Positions 1-12,461 of a stretch of DNA of 64,000 nt are shown here, piece after piece. A program made the translations under genes and the position numbers. The stretch comes from Hepsetus odoe (taxonomy: Eukaryota > Chordata > Actinopteri > Characiformes > Hepsetidae), in assembly GCA_017165825.1 (NCBI GenBank), contig CM029374.1, forward strand, positions 5,062,265 to 5,126,264, given 5' to 3'. The notes beneath the pieces were generated by a model. That model did no database searches. It saw only the letters and a program-made list of their open reading frames with translations, and was not told where the DNA came from. Positions within the stretch are counted from its first letter, which is position 1. Each line of letters opens with the position of its first letter.

Positions 1-484
1 ATTAAACACTACGGATGTCTGGTTTTGTTTACAACAGCTATGAAAGTTTCTGACATGATGATTCTATGATGCAAAAAAACATTTGTGGGATTCACCTTTA
101 AAATAAACTCATTCATGGGTTAGATGGAAATGAAGAAATGATTCATTAAAGGGGCTTGAATTTACCAAAATACTTGGGAAAATGGGACTACTACGACACA
201 TTCTCCAATAAATGAACCTGTCATGGGAATGTAGAGAGTTTGTACCGTATTAAACCTTTTTTTAGTTTTAATTAAAGGATTCTCCTTTAACACAGAAATA
301 ATTCCTAGACTGGACAGAAATGAAGGAATGATTCAGAAAAGGGAAAGCTGCCTGACTACTTTGACACATCATCCAATAAATCAACCTGTAATGGGAACTC
401 AAGCCATGAAAACTAAAGAAAAGACTTGTGTTATTGGTCATTGGTGAGATTTTCAAGCGGACTCTATCCCAGGAAAGTTAAGGG
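1..484. repeat. Degraded partial copies of a local interspersed repeat
   Basis: Two diverged stretches (about 100-262 and 300-412) share phrases such as 'gaaatgaagaaatgattca', 'gacacattctccaataaatgaacctgt' and 'atgggaa' with the longer copies at 2640-3255 and 4920-5490. No gene is seen here. Confidence 0.5.
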
Positions 485-730
485 TGATTGTTATGGGAGT
501 TGGCCACAGGATCGGAAGATTGTGGGTTCAATTCCCTCACCAGCAGGTTGCCCTGAGGTAACCTTGAGCAAGGTACCGTCCCCATCACTGCTCCCCGGGC
601 AGCTTTCATCGCTGCCCTCTGCTGTACGGTGTTTGCATGGGTTAAATTCAGAGGTCCAATTTCGTTGTGGTTCACTGTGTGCTGTGCTGTGACCTCGCGA
701 TGACAAGAATAGTCACTTTCACTTTCACCT
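485..730 (+). repeat. tRNA-derived SINE, family A
   Basis: A tRNA-like head with a B-box-like GTGGGTTCAATTCCC is followed by the body landmark 'ccttgagcaaggtaccgtccccatcactgctcc' and the 3' end 'gacaagaatagtcactttcacttt'. Many copies occur in this window. The A-box side is worn. Confidence 0.75.
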
Positions 731-2639
731 CACTGAGAAGCCCCCTCGGTGCGGGACAGTGTCCTCCCTTTACAGCAGCAGAAATGGGGAGCCACAGGAA
801 GCAGACAGGCCACTTTCTTTCCAAACACACCTTCATTCACCAAAAAGCAACTGGACCCTCACACCTCAGACTCTTCCCCAAACCCGAGCGCTGTGGAGAG
901 TCCTTTCAGGTAGGAGTGGTTTTTGTTTTTACTTTTTTTACTTGTAAAGTTTAGCATAAGGAAAGGTGTGCGCGAGGGATGTACTTTACATCGTTTTTAG
1001 ACTCTTTCCGAAGCAATTTTCAATTTCACTGACAGAAAACATGTGAAAAAGGTCTGGAAATGTCGTTTTACTTTTGTTTTTAGTCACCAGGTGAGCTTTT
1101 ACGGGCGGTTTTCCTCTTTGTCGTTAATTTTTTACAGATAAAACGTCCTCGTGATCACGTGATTTAAAATAACGAAATAAGGCGCCTCAGGTTGCTTAGC
1201 TTGCGTTTTTTTTTTTGTTTTTTTTTTTTGCTAACACTCAGAAACGAACTCCCTTTCCAATTATTTCGTTTTATCTCACGAGATAGAGCTAAAATCCACG
1301 TTTACAAAGGTGAAAGAAGTGATAATACGAGAAAATAAAAATACTTTATTTTTACTTAAAAGTCCCTCTCTGAAAAACTATCCTCTCTGAAGTTTTACCA
1401 TTTAAAAAAATATATATTATTATCATTGGTTTGCTACTAAATCCTTATTTATGATTTCACAAACACTTTTCCACACCATATTTCATACATTGAGTAACTT
1501 TTATCATGGTCTTATTAACCCTTTATTAGAGCTTAGAGAAAAAAAACAGTTAAAGATAAATATGTTGGAAAAAAATTGAAATAAATGATACAATACTTAA
1601 TTTACAAGCCCATCATCTAAGTCTTTCATTATTGGCTTTTGGGTGATCGGTTCTTATTTGTGTCATAAATGCTTTTTAACACCATATTTTATATTTATTA
1701 ACATTTATTGGGCTATTTCTAACCCTTTAATGGACCTGTTGCTAAACATTAGGCTGTTTGGATGATCAGTCTATTGTTTAGTGATGGTTCATCCACTCGG
1801 ATGCTAAACTTTCCTGGCGGACAACAAACAGCAGCGATGAGGCATGTGAGTCGAAATCCTTAACAAAAGAAGATCTGGTAGGTGTGTGTGTCTAAAACAA
1901 AAGGATTTGGTGGGGGGTTGGTCGATTGTTTGTCTTCCCTTTCCCCCCTCCTGGGTCTCCAGCACTGCTGGCTTACAGTCAGCAAGATCTCATTTACATG
2001 TAAAGGTTTGTAGAAGTTTCAGCCCATCAGCCTTTATTACGTCCACGAAAAGGCTCTTTCCATGGTAGCACTGCTTGTTTAAAAGATATATACACCATGC
2101 ACACACATAGGAACACACACACACACACTAAGGCCTCTTTCAAAGCCAGTGTTATCTGCTTTTAGATCTGTTGAAAAGCAACAATCAGCATTTCTTTCAG
2201 ACTCTTCCCTTTATTTTGCTGTTCAGTCTTATCAATCATAAATGAATGGTTGTGAACCGTCCCGGGACAAGAATGGATCAAGTAATATGAACCACACATG
2301 GTTCAGCTGTAAACTTTAAACGGAATCATGTTTTGACTGTAGATTTTAGTTACGTTGTCAATACAGGGATTGCAATTTTCCTGTGGCGCCACATCCGTAG
2401 TTTCATCCCGTTTCCTCTTTATTGTAAGACTATAATAATCTGCAGGAGCCCTGCAGACCAAGTGGGGTGAGAAACCTAAAGAAATGTTCTACTCAAAAAG
2501 CATGTTCCGTAGAGCATTTCTTGAAAATGTAGTGTTGTTTCAGCCTAAAAATAACATGGATCAGAGATAGGGCAAAAAAAAAAAAGATTAGAAATTAATT
2601 TAAATAGAAATAAAATGAAATACCAATTCATAGGTTTGT
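731..2639. other. AT-rich intergenic stretch without recognisable genes
   Basis: I see no credible exon on either strand. The stretch holds T-runs near 1205-1230, a short CA run at about 2113-2129 and a weak approximate duplication (about 1450-1540 against 1640-1740, both ending 'aaccctttat/aatgg'). Confidence 0.4.
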
Positions 2640-3255
2640 GGGAAATGCAGGAATGGTTCATAAAAAGGGCTTGATTTTGGGAAAACTCTCAATGCTTTGA
2701 CACGTTCTCCAGTAAATGAGCCTGTAGTGGGAATTTAAACAGTTGATACCAAATTAAAACCTTTAGATGTATTGGGTGATATTTTCTGGTCAGGAATAGA
2801 GTTGAATAATTAAATATTTTATACGGAAAGCACAGTTTGAAACAGTGAAGTTGTTGCAGGGCTGCTGTTGAAAATAATTCTCCAATTTGAATAAAAGAAA
2901 TTCAGTAACGCTAACTATAATTTCATTTCATTTAATCTCATTTAATCTAATGTAATTGGTCGTCTGGCACATAATAATTACTCCGGCCTAGGGTCAGAAG
3001 AAATGACTTGGTTGAAAAAAAGAAAAGAAAATTTATTTTGCAGTTGAAAAAAAACAATGACATATTTTTCCCCAAACAGCAACGATATTTTTCAAAATTC
3101 TGTCCAGTAAATTCTAAAATCTGCAAAAAAAATGATGGAGTCTTGATAATCGGGTCCAAATGACGGAGCTCTCCCTTTACCGCAAATGAAGTCCAACTGC
3201 AAAAACAAGTCTGGTTCAGTTTGTTTAGTTTCAGTTTTAGTAGTTTTAGTTTTTT
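2640..3255 (+). repeat. Long direct repeat, copy 1 (upstream of slc16a12 exon 1)
   Basis: This stretch is alignable by eye over about 550 bp with 4920-5490, in the same orientation. Shared phrases include 'ccagtaaatgagcctgt', 'tggtgatattttctggtcagga', 'tttttcaaaattctgtcc' and 'aagtccaactgc'. It is probably an old interspersed element and carries no coding capacity that I can see. Confidence 0.75.
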
Positions 3256-4401
3256 CACCTGAGATCATAGGCTGATAGTAACATGTAATAGAAGGTTTTA
3301 GGCCCCATTTACAGCAGGGGTGAATGATCCCATACCTTTCTTTAAAAGCTTTCACCGGTTAAACAGTCTCAAATAGCCTGAATTACGTGTTTTTGACACT
3401 GTATCAGACACAGTTTTGTCTATAAAATGGGAAAGAATGGCTTTATGGTCTCACACTGAAAATAAGTGAGATATCCATTATTTAATCAAGGAAACTGAGG
3501 CTTTCAAAACAACTCTGGATACCGACAGAGTCTCCTCCTATAATATTTTTGGAACGGGAGACTACATAGCAGATTTTCTGAGACTACCTACTGAAACTGA
3601 ATTTCTCCTGATCTTTCAGGGAGACCTCTCTTTTGGACTCCCCTCCTTTGCTCACCAGACTTTTCAATGAAGTTTAGGTCAGGGGACTGGGATGATCCTT
3701 TCAACAGTTGTCATCTTTCTTATTCTGTTGTCATTGAATCGTGTTCATTTGAACAAATATTTGGCACCAATTTTGCATTTTGGCAGAAGCAACAAGACTT
3801 GTCCTGGTACTTTATGAAGTCCTTGATGCCATGCGTGCTAAAAAGAAAGCACTTCCGGAAAGCATCACAGATCCTCCATACTTCCTAATATGGGGTATTT
3901 TCAGGCATGCAGTTTCGCTGGATAATCTGTAATGCGCAAAGGGAATTTGAGGAAGTACAAGTAAGCAAATGCTTCTCTAACATTCTGTAACAGAGGTGGC
4001 AACAGTTGTTAAGAATGTAAACCAAAAAAAAGATAAATGGAATACAAATGAAGGTTACGTTATTCTCACATTTTCAGCATGAGGTGGAGCTGATATTCTA
4101 CAAAAACATTTGTCAGGAGACTTTTGGATTTTATCCATGCTTTTGTCCATTTTGTAGATAAACCTGTGATTTCTGCATCAACGATATGTCCAAAAAAGGT
4201 TGGCCTCATTTAGATCTCCATTCACAGGCGTGACACGGCGTCATTTCCAAACTAACAGGATGGCCTCTTAAAAAAGTCAACAACTGTTGATGAAGAAGCA
4301 GATCACCAGACTTGCAGATCAAGCAGACTTGATTGGAAGGAGCGAACAAGTGATCCGCACAGGACTCACAGAAAAGCAGTGAGTTGAGCAGGAGTGAAAG
4401 C

Positions 4402-7400
4402 ATGGCTGAAAGAGTGAAGAGCTCTGCTGTGGCTGCTCCGGATGGAGGATGGGGCTGGATGATTGTTGCTGGCTGCTTTATCACCACCATGTGCACCCGT
4501 GCCATCACCAGGTCAGTTATGGACTGACCTCAGGTCTGCAGATGGAAATCGTCATTGGGAGAGACGGAAATAATTTTAGTAGCTTAAAAATGTACTTTCT
4601 ATAACTCACAGCACATTATATAATGCTTCAAACAAATTTAATCTAGAATCTCCCTAAAACTTCTTTATTTTCAGGTGTGTGTCCATCTTCTTTGTGGAAT
4701 TTCACGTGCACTTTTCCAGTGATTATTCCACAACTGCATGGATTTACTCTCTGGTGGACTGCACCACCATGCTCTGTGGTAAGACTTGTGCTTTGATGCA
4801 TTCAGTTTTGTTTTGTTTCCACATTTCACTGTTTTGCATGTTTCAAGCATTATTGCAAAGCTTCTCTCTATTGGGTCTTAAAATTATAGGGAATATATTA
4901 TCTATCTAATAAATTGACCATTTCTAGATTGTCCAGTAAATGAGCCTGTTGAGGGAATTTATGTAGATGATACCAAATGAAAACCACCAGTTGTATTTGG
5001 TGATATTTTCTGGTCAGGAGTAGAGTTGAATAATGAAATATTTTATATGGAAATCACAGTTGTAAATATCCTATGTTCTCCAATTTGAATGAAAATAAAA
5101 TGCAATAACGCTCCTCTAATTTAATAATTGGCCGTCTGGGCACATTATAATTGCTCCTGCTTGGGGTCTGTAGAAATGACTTTCTACTGGACATAAAAAG
5201 TGTCTGGTTGAAAAAAAAAGAAAAGAACATTTAAATTGCAGTTGAAATACTGATAAAATCCATGAAATATTTTTCCCCCGCAACAATATTTTTCAAAATT
5301 CTGTCCAGTAAATCTTAAAATTGGCATCTGCAAAAAAAATAAAACATAAATGATGGAGTCATGATAATTGGGTCCAAATGTCAGAGTTGTCTCTTTTGTC
5401 CGCTTTTCATTTTACAAATGAAGTCCAACTGCTAAAACAAGTCTGGTTCCATTTGTTTAGTTTTAGTTTTAGTAGATTTAGGGTTTTTTTCATTTCTAAA
5501 TTTCTAATTTCTATTCATTTAAACTAGTTGATTTTTAGTCATCAAAAATTGAAACAACAGTTGAATAAAAATGAAATAAGACTACATTTAAAATGGATTG
5601 TTGTATGATAGAAATATCGAATAGAGTTGATGGTGTAGTGGGTGATACTACTGTCCTCACTGAAGCAGAGTAGGGTTTGAATTCCCATCTGGGTAATCGT
5701 CCCACAGTATACAAGTAACCTTACTTACACTAGTTACTTACTAATTAGTTACTTACATTGCTAATATGATTCAGTTATAAGGAGCTGTAGATAAGACCAT
5801 CTACCAAAAGGTCTTATCTACACTTAAAAGTGAAAGCAAAAGATGCTTGCCAACATATTATTTATTTTGCAGCGAATCATCATTTGCACTAGTTGAATGC
5901 AACCTTCGGTCTGTCTCCGCAGCTCCTCTGGGTAGTTATATAGGGAATCGCTTGTCGTGCAGAGTGGCGGTGATGGCTGGAGGATTGTTGTCTTCTGCTG
6001 GTCTCATTCTCAGCTCCTTTGCCCCCAGCTTGGAGTACCTTTACCTATCTCTAGGCATTCTTACAGGTGAGATACATGATAAACCCCGCTTGTGTTTGAC
6101 CTGCACAAAAACTCTTTATTTCATAAACTACATGGACATGGATATGTTATACAGCATGGACTTGGTTCAAACTTTCCCATAGAAGCCTGTCAACATACAC
6201 AAACCCAACATAGGGTGGATTTGTGGTGGTGTGGTGTGGTGGTTTGTGTGGCGGTCTAGTGGTAGGGTATTTGCCTATGGATCAAGAGGCCACAGGTTTA
6301 AATCCCACCTCTAGCACTACCACCATTGGGTTCTTGAGCAAGACCCTTAACCCTGAGTTGCTCCAGGGGGACTGTCCCTGTAATTAGGACATGGAAGTCA
6401 CTCTGGATAAGAGCGTCTGCTAAATGCTGCAAATGTAAATATATAATACATAGACCTCATAGACATGAATTTATATCTATAGCCAAGACAACACATGCAG
6501 AAAACAAAGACAAGCCAGTTGATTTCCTCAGAAAAAAACTGTAATGCTCAACAAATCATTTTATTAAAGCAGCATCTGGGCCTTGAAATGCACAACTCAC
6601 CTCATAAGTGAGGTGTAGTGTGGGTGTATCTGCTGCAAACATCTTAAACTACACCAAGAAGTTAAGTGGTCTTAAGTGAAGAATGAGTGATTTAAGTTCC
6701 AAACGCTTTCCTGATTCAGACCTCCCAGATGAGTTCAAGAGACTAAATTCTTAAAACTCACCTCTTTTCTTCTTCTCTGTTCCCTTTCTCTCAGGTCTGG
6801 GCTTTGCCCTGAGTTACACCCCTGCAATAGCCATGGTGGGCACCTACTTCAGTGAGAGGAAGGCTCTAGCATATGGAATTGCAATGTCTGGTAGTGGCAT
6901 TGGGACCTTCGTCCTTGCTCCGGTGGTGCAGCTCCTCATAGAGCTCTATTCTTGGAGGGGGGCACTCCTCATTCTTGGGGGTCTGGTCTCACATTTATGT
7001 GTCTGTGGAGCCCTTATGAGGCCCCTGGAAAGACAAAAGCAGACGCCGAGTGGGAAGGACAGGGTAGCCCTACTTAATTCTCAGTTATCAGCTGAACTAC
7101 GCATGGAGATGAACCTGGAAGGACCTCCAAAGAAGGAGTTGGAATGGGAGGAGTTGAGTGGAAGTGCCAAAATTTTTAGAATGAGCAATGGAGAAGAGGA
7201 AAAACCTGAGGAAGAGAAGTGTGGAGTGTTCACCACAGATTCAAACCAAGAAGAAGCAAAGTTTATAGACTCAAGTCAAAGAAACTCTATTCTTAAAGGT
7301 ATAAGAAATCAAGGAGAATCTATGAAAGAACCTGTGGACTCTGACATGGAGGAGAACCTAAATGGAAGCAAGAACCCAAATGGAAGCAACTTTGACTTAG

Positions 7401-9387
7401 AGTCAAAGTTAACAGACTCAAAGCTGCTCTGTGAAATGCCCTTCTGTAAAAGTCTATGTTTTTCTATCAAGAACAATCCAACAGAAAGCAAAGGAAGTTT
7501 CTGCCTCCCATCCATAGAAGAGTATAGCTTCCTTCTGATACCTGAGTTCCTGCTGCTGGCATTGTCCTTTCTGTTCCTGGCTTTTGGCTGCAGTGTGCCA
7601 TTTGTGTATCTTGTGCCATATTCTCAAAGTGTTGGTGTATGCCATCAGCAGGCCGCCCTCCTCATGTCCATCCTGGGAGGGATGGGAATTGTGGGAAATA
7701 TCACTTTTGGATGGATCTCAGACAGAAAGTATGTCAGAATTATGCTTTTTTGTTTTTGGTTATTAAGATGATCTTGAAAAAATCCAAAAATTTCTCCACA
7801 AATGCAATAGATGAGCCAAGACATGTTTGGTGTCTTAAGTTTGCTTCTTTCTCATAGATATGGATTGTGCACACTTCATGACTAAATCATCCCTCAAAGC
7901 TCACTGGGTTTTTAATGAAGTGAAAGGGAAGCAAAAGTGTCATTTTGAAACAGCCCAGCACAAAGTGAAACAGTGATGGGGGTGGTACCTTGCTCAAGGG
8001 TACCTCAGAGTTCGCTTCTGGTCCTGGATTCGAACCCGTGACCTTCCCATCCTGGGACCCCATCGCTAGGCCATAAATTTCTATATTTCTCTTATAGACG
8101 AGTTCATGTGTGTTGCTCTAAAAAAGCAAACTTTGGCCATCATTTCTTGCACATCCAGGACTTCTTGTGCTTATGTTTTAATTAAATTTATGTCCACTGC
8201 TCAAAACTTTTACTGATTTTTTTGTCAGAATGTCAGAATGGGCTTTTCTGAGCATATTACCAGTGTGTCTTGATTAATATTACCATATTGAGATATTTTA
8301 TCTGTGAAGCTTCTTAAGAACTTTTCCGTTTAAAGCAGGTTTTCCTTCTGTTTTTGTGCAGGCATCTGAGGGTGTACCGAAAAGTGAGTTACCTGTTTGC
8401 AGTGGGGCTTGAAGGGCTGGGATGCCTCTTCGTACCCCTTTTAAGGACTTTTTCACTCATGGTACCCTTTGCGCTTGTCTACGGTTACTTTGATGGTGCC
8501 TGTGTGGCACTCATCCCTGTGGTAATCTCAGACATTGTTGGTCCTGCCTACCTTTCCTCAGCCCTTGGGATTGTTCACTTCCTACATGTCATTCCCTACC
8601 TCATCAGTCCACCAATAGGAGGTGAGAAGATGAAGTGAAAGTGACTAATGTGTTATTGTGAAACACAGTACAGCACACAATGAGAACAAAATTCAGCATC
8701 TGTTTTTCACCCATACACACCCTGCAGCAGGGCGCAGCTATTTAAAGCGCTCGGGGAGCAGTGATGGGGACAGTACCTTGCTGAGTAACCTACAGGTCTG
8801 GGGTTCAAACCCATGACCTTCTAAACCTGTGCCTAAACCTAGGCCACAGCTAGTATAAGATTATTATGAGATTATATAAGATTATACATATAAAAAGGAC
8901 AAGGCATAGGAATAAAACCAGTGACGGGAGCGAATTCACCTCAAATGGTATATAAGGCAGCAATTACACAGTCAGCTGAAGTTAAAAATATGTTTTTGTA
9001 TGAATTTGCATTCAAAGATTGCCAATAATCTCCCAAACACGAGCAGCTGGTGACATTCTTGTGTATTTGTGTATAAAGTCAACGTGCAGCATTAAAAATA
9101 GTGTTTGTTGGGGAACGTTGGCTCAGTGTGGAGCATGTTTAGCTATAAACATCCTTTTGTGTACATACTCACTTAGATTACATGCAGGCCTTAACAGCAC
9201 ATTAATCTACCTGCAGAAAGTGAATGTTTTTTTTTTCTCCTTAGGTTGGTTGGTGGATCAGACGGGCTCCTACACAGCAGCGTTCTTCCTGAGCGGATTC
9301 TCATTAATCTTCAGTTCTTTGATTCTGGCCACCGTCACATTGGCTCGACGCTGCAAAAGAAGGCCTTCTCAGCCTCACCCAGGATGA
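4402..9387 (+). CDS. slc16a12: Monocarboxylate transporter 12 (solute carrier 16A12), six coding exons
   Basis: Coding exons are 4402-4511, 4675-4778, 5923-6066, 6795-7728, 8362-8621 and 9245-9387. All have AG/GT borders and compatible phases, giving 564 codons. The product is a 12-helix major-facilitator protein of the plasma membrane; the mammalian orthologue is linked to creatine transport. Seen: the MCT signature DGGWGW at residues 14-19, [20 protein letters not shown] in the TM5 region, the TM6 stretch ending GALMRP near residue 196, TM7 starting EYSFLL near 362, and GWISDRK at the exon 4 end. The exon 1-3 order and residues closely follow human MCT12 as I recall it. The start was chosen as the first ATG before DGGWGW. 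Odd points: the TM6-TM7 loop is about 165 residues, acidic and Asn/Ser-rich, against about 50 in human, and the C-terminal tail stops about 50 residues early. Upstream noncoding exons were not found. The teleost a/b copy is unresolved. Confidence 0.93.
4920..5490 (+). repeat. Long direct repeat, copy 2 (slc16a12 intron 2)
   Basis: This is the same-orientation partner of 2640-3255, lying in the intron after slc16a12 exon 2. Small indels separate the copies, and both end in the 'gttttagttttagtag' stretch. Confidence 0.75.
5635..5830 (+). repeat. tRNA-like SINE remnant (third type)
   Basis: A head resembling an A box ('gatggtgtagtgggtgat') and a B box ('gggtttgaattccc') is followed by a degenerate 'gataagaccatctaccaaa' tail. 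It lies in slc16a12 intron 2. It could also be a fragment of another SINE family. Confidence 0.4.
6243..6440 (+). repeat. tRNA-derived SINE, family B, with L2-like 3' tail
   Basis: The head 'gcggtctagtggtagggtatttgcc' (A box) and 'caggtttaaatccca' (B box) leads to the body 'ctgagcaagacccttaaccctgag' and the tail 'ctctggataagagcgtctgctaaatgctgcaaatgtaaat'. The tail matches the end of the LINE at 25822-26590. It lies in slc16a12 intron 3. Confidence 0.75.
7915..8075 (-). repeat. tRNA-derived SINE, family A, truncated
   Basis: This is the reverse complement of family A: 'ggtaccttgctcaagggtacctcag', then 'ggattcgaacccgtgacctt' (B box on the minus strand). The middle of the body is deleted. It lies in slc16a12 intron 4. 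Confidence 0.7.
8633..8852 (-). repeat. tRNA-derived SINE, family A
   Basis: A near-full-length reverse copy starts 'gaagtgaaagtgact' and runs through 'gggagcagtgatggggacagtaccttgct' to 'ggggttcaaacccatgacctt'. It lies in slc16a12 intron 5, just after the exon 5 donor. Confidence 0.75.
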
Positions 9388-9805
9388 AGCTCCACAGAGG
9401 ACTCACGATGAAACCAATGTAGCTATCAGGCTATGCCTATCTGATGATAATTACTGTCAGACTGTCATAGGAGTACGAAAAAACTCCTGGCTTTGCATAT
9501 TTTTCTCCCTAAATGGTTTCAGATCCTCAAACATAATGTAAAATAAGAAAAGGAGAACATCAAACACAAAGGTTTTCAAATGATCACCGAATGAAACCAC
9601 CTACGAACGAAGGAAAAAATGACCTGCACAGTATCACTTGTGAGAATCGCTTGTGCAACAGCACCAACCACAAGGACCATCGGTGGTTCCTACAAGTGGA
9701 GATCAGTCTTTCACATCGCTTTCACATCCACATTGCTTTAAACCTCAGTGCTCTTTAAAATCATCTCCATCAAAATGGGGTTCAAGGCAAAGGTTCAGCT
9801 AGAAC

Positions 9806-9811
9806 AATAAA
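9806..9811 (+). terminator. Candidate poly(A) signal of slc16a12
   Basis: A canonical AATAAA lies about 420 nt after the slc16a12 stop codon and is followed at once by a GT- and T-rich run, as expected of a cleavage/polyadenylation site. The 3' UTR would then be roughly 450 nt (9388 to about 9840). No transcript evidence is available. Confidence 0.55.
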
Positions 9812-9839
9812 ATGTTTTTTTTTGAGATGATCAGTGCAT

Positions 9840-11577
9840 TTTGAGCCATCCGACTTAATTCTAATAATTATCTTGCAGCGTAATCCAGTATCACTTGGTT
9901 TATATCACTGGATATCACTGGCGAGCGGGAATAATGGCACTGTCAGGGAGCGCAAGGTGCCATCACAATACCGTATGACTGTTTGGTATTCTTATTGTGG
10001 GATGCTGTGTTGGCTGTAAGACAGGTGTAACTGAACCCGTCGTCTAAAAAGTTTCAATTATCAGTCCACAAAGCATCAATCCAAAAGGCTTTGCACTCAG
10101 GTGTTCAGGTTTTCAGGTGTTATCTCATGAATACGAGGCTCTTACAGCCACACCACGGTAACATTTATTCCTTTTCTTGTTCGAATGGGTCATTAGGGTC
10201 ATATCCTGATTATGGGTCATATGGGGCATGAAGCCCTGGGAATACTCCGTTACAATGTTACAAGGCCACAATTATAATATATAGAACTAAGAGGGACCAA
10301 ATCTGTAACAGAAAATGTATAAACACACACACACACACAAACAAAAGTTCAGTTTATGGCCTTAAAATGAAAATAAAATGGCAACTGACCCCTGAAAGCT
10401 TGCTGCTTGTCCTGAGTAGGGTGGTACTGGAGTCTATCTGCTTTTGGATTAGTGTTGATCTTCAGACTAATTCAGTCTTGGAGACAATTAAGATGAAATA
10501 ATCTGAACACACTACAGCAGACTACTCCAAGTCAGGTGAAGGTGGAAAATGCCAAGCTCACCGAAACTCCTTTCTCTTACTATTAGAGATCGAAAAAATC
10601 ATTTCACAAATTCGTCAGATTTTTCCTTTTTATTGACCCAACAGCAGCTGCTGAGGACTTTTGTCTTATTTGTGGATGCTTAGTACAGTTTTGGACTGAT
10701 GTCCCCCTCTACATTACTTTGGGGCTTTTGGGGGATTTTGGGGGATTTTGGCATTTTGATTTTTGATGTGGGTGTGTGGTTACAAGAACCTGGCCCCTAA
10801 AAGGGTTTCAATCTTTTTCACCTTCCTCACAAGAGTTGTTAAATGATTCATTAAACTTTTGCATTAATTAACGTTAAATCTTTGTATGCATCTATTTTGA
10901 AATCTTATATCCTGTTTTATATTCACGCACAAACAGATATACAATGAAAAGAAGCCCAAACGAACACGGGTTAAAAAGAAAAAAAAGATGGCAACAGTTT
11001 TCACAACAGTAATAGAGACATTGCTGGAGCGAGGGATGAGCAAAAACAAACGGATGATGTGATTGGATCCACTATTCAAAACTTCAGATTTAATTTTACT
11101 TTCACAAATGCAGCACTGATTTGGCACCGAGAATGACTTTAAGGCTGCCAAACACAGGAAACGCTTTTAGACACTTTTTTGTGTTTCATTTCATCTTTAG
11201 TCGTCTTTTACATTTAACTGTGAAAACTGCATAGAATTGTTCTTTTTAGCTTTAAGAAAACAGCAAGAAGAGGAAAAACAGAAATGTAAATGTACGTGTT
11301 CGGTAGCAGCAATGACAGAATATGTATTTACAGCATTAATGTAGTTTTAAAGAATTCAAAATACATATTTATTTTGCCCTGAGTTTTTAGTTTCCAAAGC
11401 CCCAGCCCAGTGCCTACCGCTTCATACACCGCTTCAGCACCATACACCGCTTCAGCATCCCACCTATATGTATGTCACTTAAATACATGTATTTATAAAG
11501 AAAATAGGACACATTTTCCACACAGCTCTTAAAACACATGGGACCCTGTGGGATTTATAATAAAAAATGATAAAGAA
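9840..11577. other. Intergenic stretch between slc16a12 and fas
   Basis: No supported gene is seen. The stretch includes a short CA run near 10323-10341, a G-rich triplicate ('gggggattttg') at about 10728-10750 and ordinary AT-rich sequence. Its right part (from about 11368) may be the end of the fas 3' UTR. Confidence 0.4.
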
Positions 11578-11722
11578 ACACAGCACAGCATCCAATGAAC
11601 CACAATGAAATTCTTTCTCTACATTTTATCCATGATGCAGAGCAGCAGAGGGCAGCCGTATCCAGCACCAAGGAGCGGTGATGGGGACAATATGTTGCCT
11701 TACTGGTCTAAGACTCTAGCCC
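11578..11722 (-). repeat. tRNA-derived SINE, family A, 5'-truncated
   Basis: The sequence 'cacagcacagcatccaatgaaccacaatgaaattc' and 'aaggagcggtgatggggacaatatgttgcc' mark the 3' half of a reverse family A copy. The tRNA head is missing. It could lie within the fas 3' UTR if polyadenylation is at 11368. Confidence 0.65.
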
Positions 11723-11940
11723 AGTCCCAAACTACAAGATAGACCATCACTGTAATAAGAAACCCCAAAACTGGTCTCAGATTTTTTTTTGTTTTCCTCC
11801 TTTAAAGGACTGCCTACCTGGAGAACTAATTCTTATGTTTGTTTCACCAAAATGCCAGAAAGTCACTGCCTAATTGGATTCCATGATGGCTGAATTTCAT
11901 CAAAATTCAAACACAGAAATAAAGACAGGAGGAGGAGGCG

Positions 11941-12411
11941 ATGGATTTCAACGCATCTCAGCTGCGAGGGAATGAAAGTATGACGACTAGTCCTTCATGC
12001 GTCTCTGCAGCAAGCTCCTCACCCGAGGTAAGTGTTTTAGTGACTGCGCTTTTAGGTGTTATGACATCATTTTGGCATGGATGCTAGAATAACGGAAGAT
12101 TATGTTAACAGTAAACAAATGATGAGCTAATTCATACATGATCTACTTCAAGAGAAGGGTTCAATCTTAAAATCCCAACAGCTAAACAAACAAGTCTACG
12201 AAGAAATCAAACAGCTATTGAAAGTCCACTGCGAGGTAAACCTGCACAGAAAGGGAAGCAAACTGCAGAATTCAAGTTCGACTAATAGCAAGTCTCTTGA
12301 TCCTGGGTGGCTGTTTTGTTACAGAACTTCTTTTTCGTCACCATAGTGAACAGCATCCCAACAAAACGAACCAAAGCAACTACTAAGATGCAGGAGTGGA
12401 CAGTGTTTTAG
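11941..12411 (+). CDS. Candidate small three-exon gene of unknown function, convergent with fas
   Basis: Three short open exons keep one frame: 11941-12027 (29 codons; ATG in context GGCGATGG; donor GAG|GTAAGT), 12182-12235 (18 codons; acceptor CCAACAG; donor GAG|GTAAAC) and 12325-12411 (28 codons plus TAG; acceptor TTTTGTTACAG). All junctions are phase 0, giving 75 residues. The N terminus is Ser/Thr-rich with two N-glycosylation-like motifs. Exon 2 reads as an amphipathic helix (LNKQVYEEIKQLLKVHCE). Exon 3 has a hydrophobic start and a basic end. I recognise no family. The stop lies 50 nt short of the fas stop codon on the opposite strand, and a plus-strand AATAAA at 12815-12820 would make its 3' UTR overlap the fas death-domain exon. 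It may equally be chance splice-like sites within the fas 3' UTR. Confidence 0.3.
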
Positions 12412-12461
12412 TGAAGCACAGAATGAAAAGGGCCATCCGATCTTCAGACTTGCACAAAATG

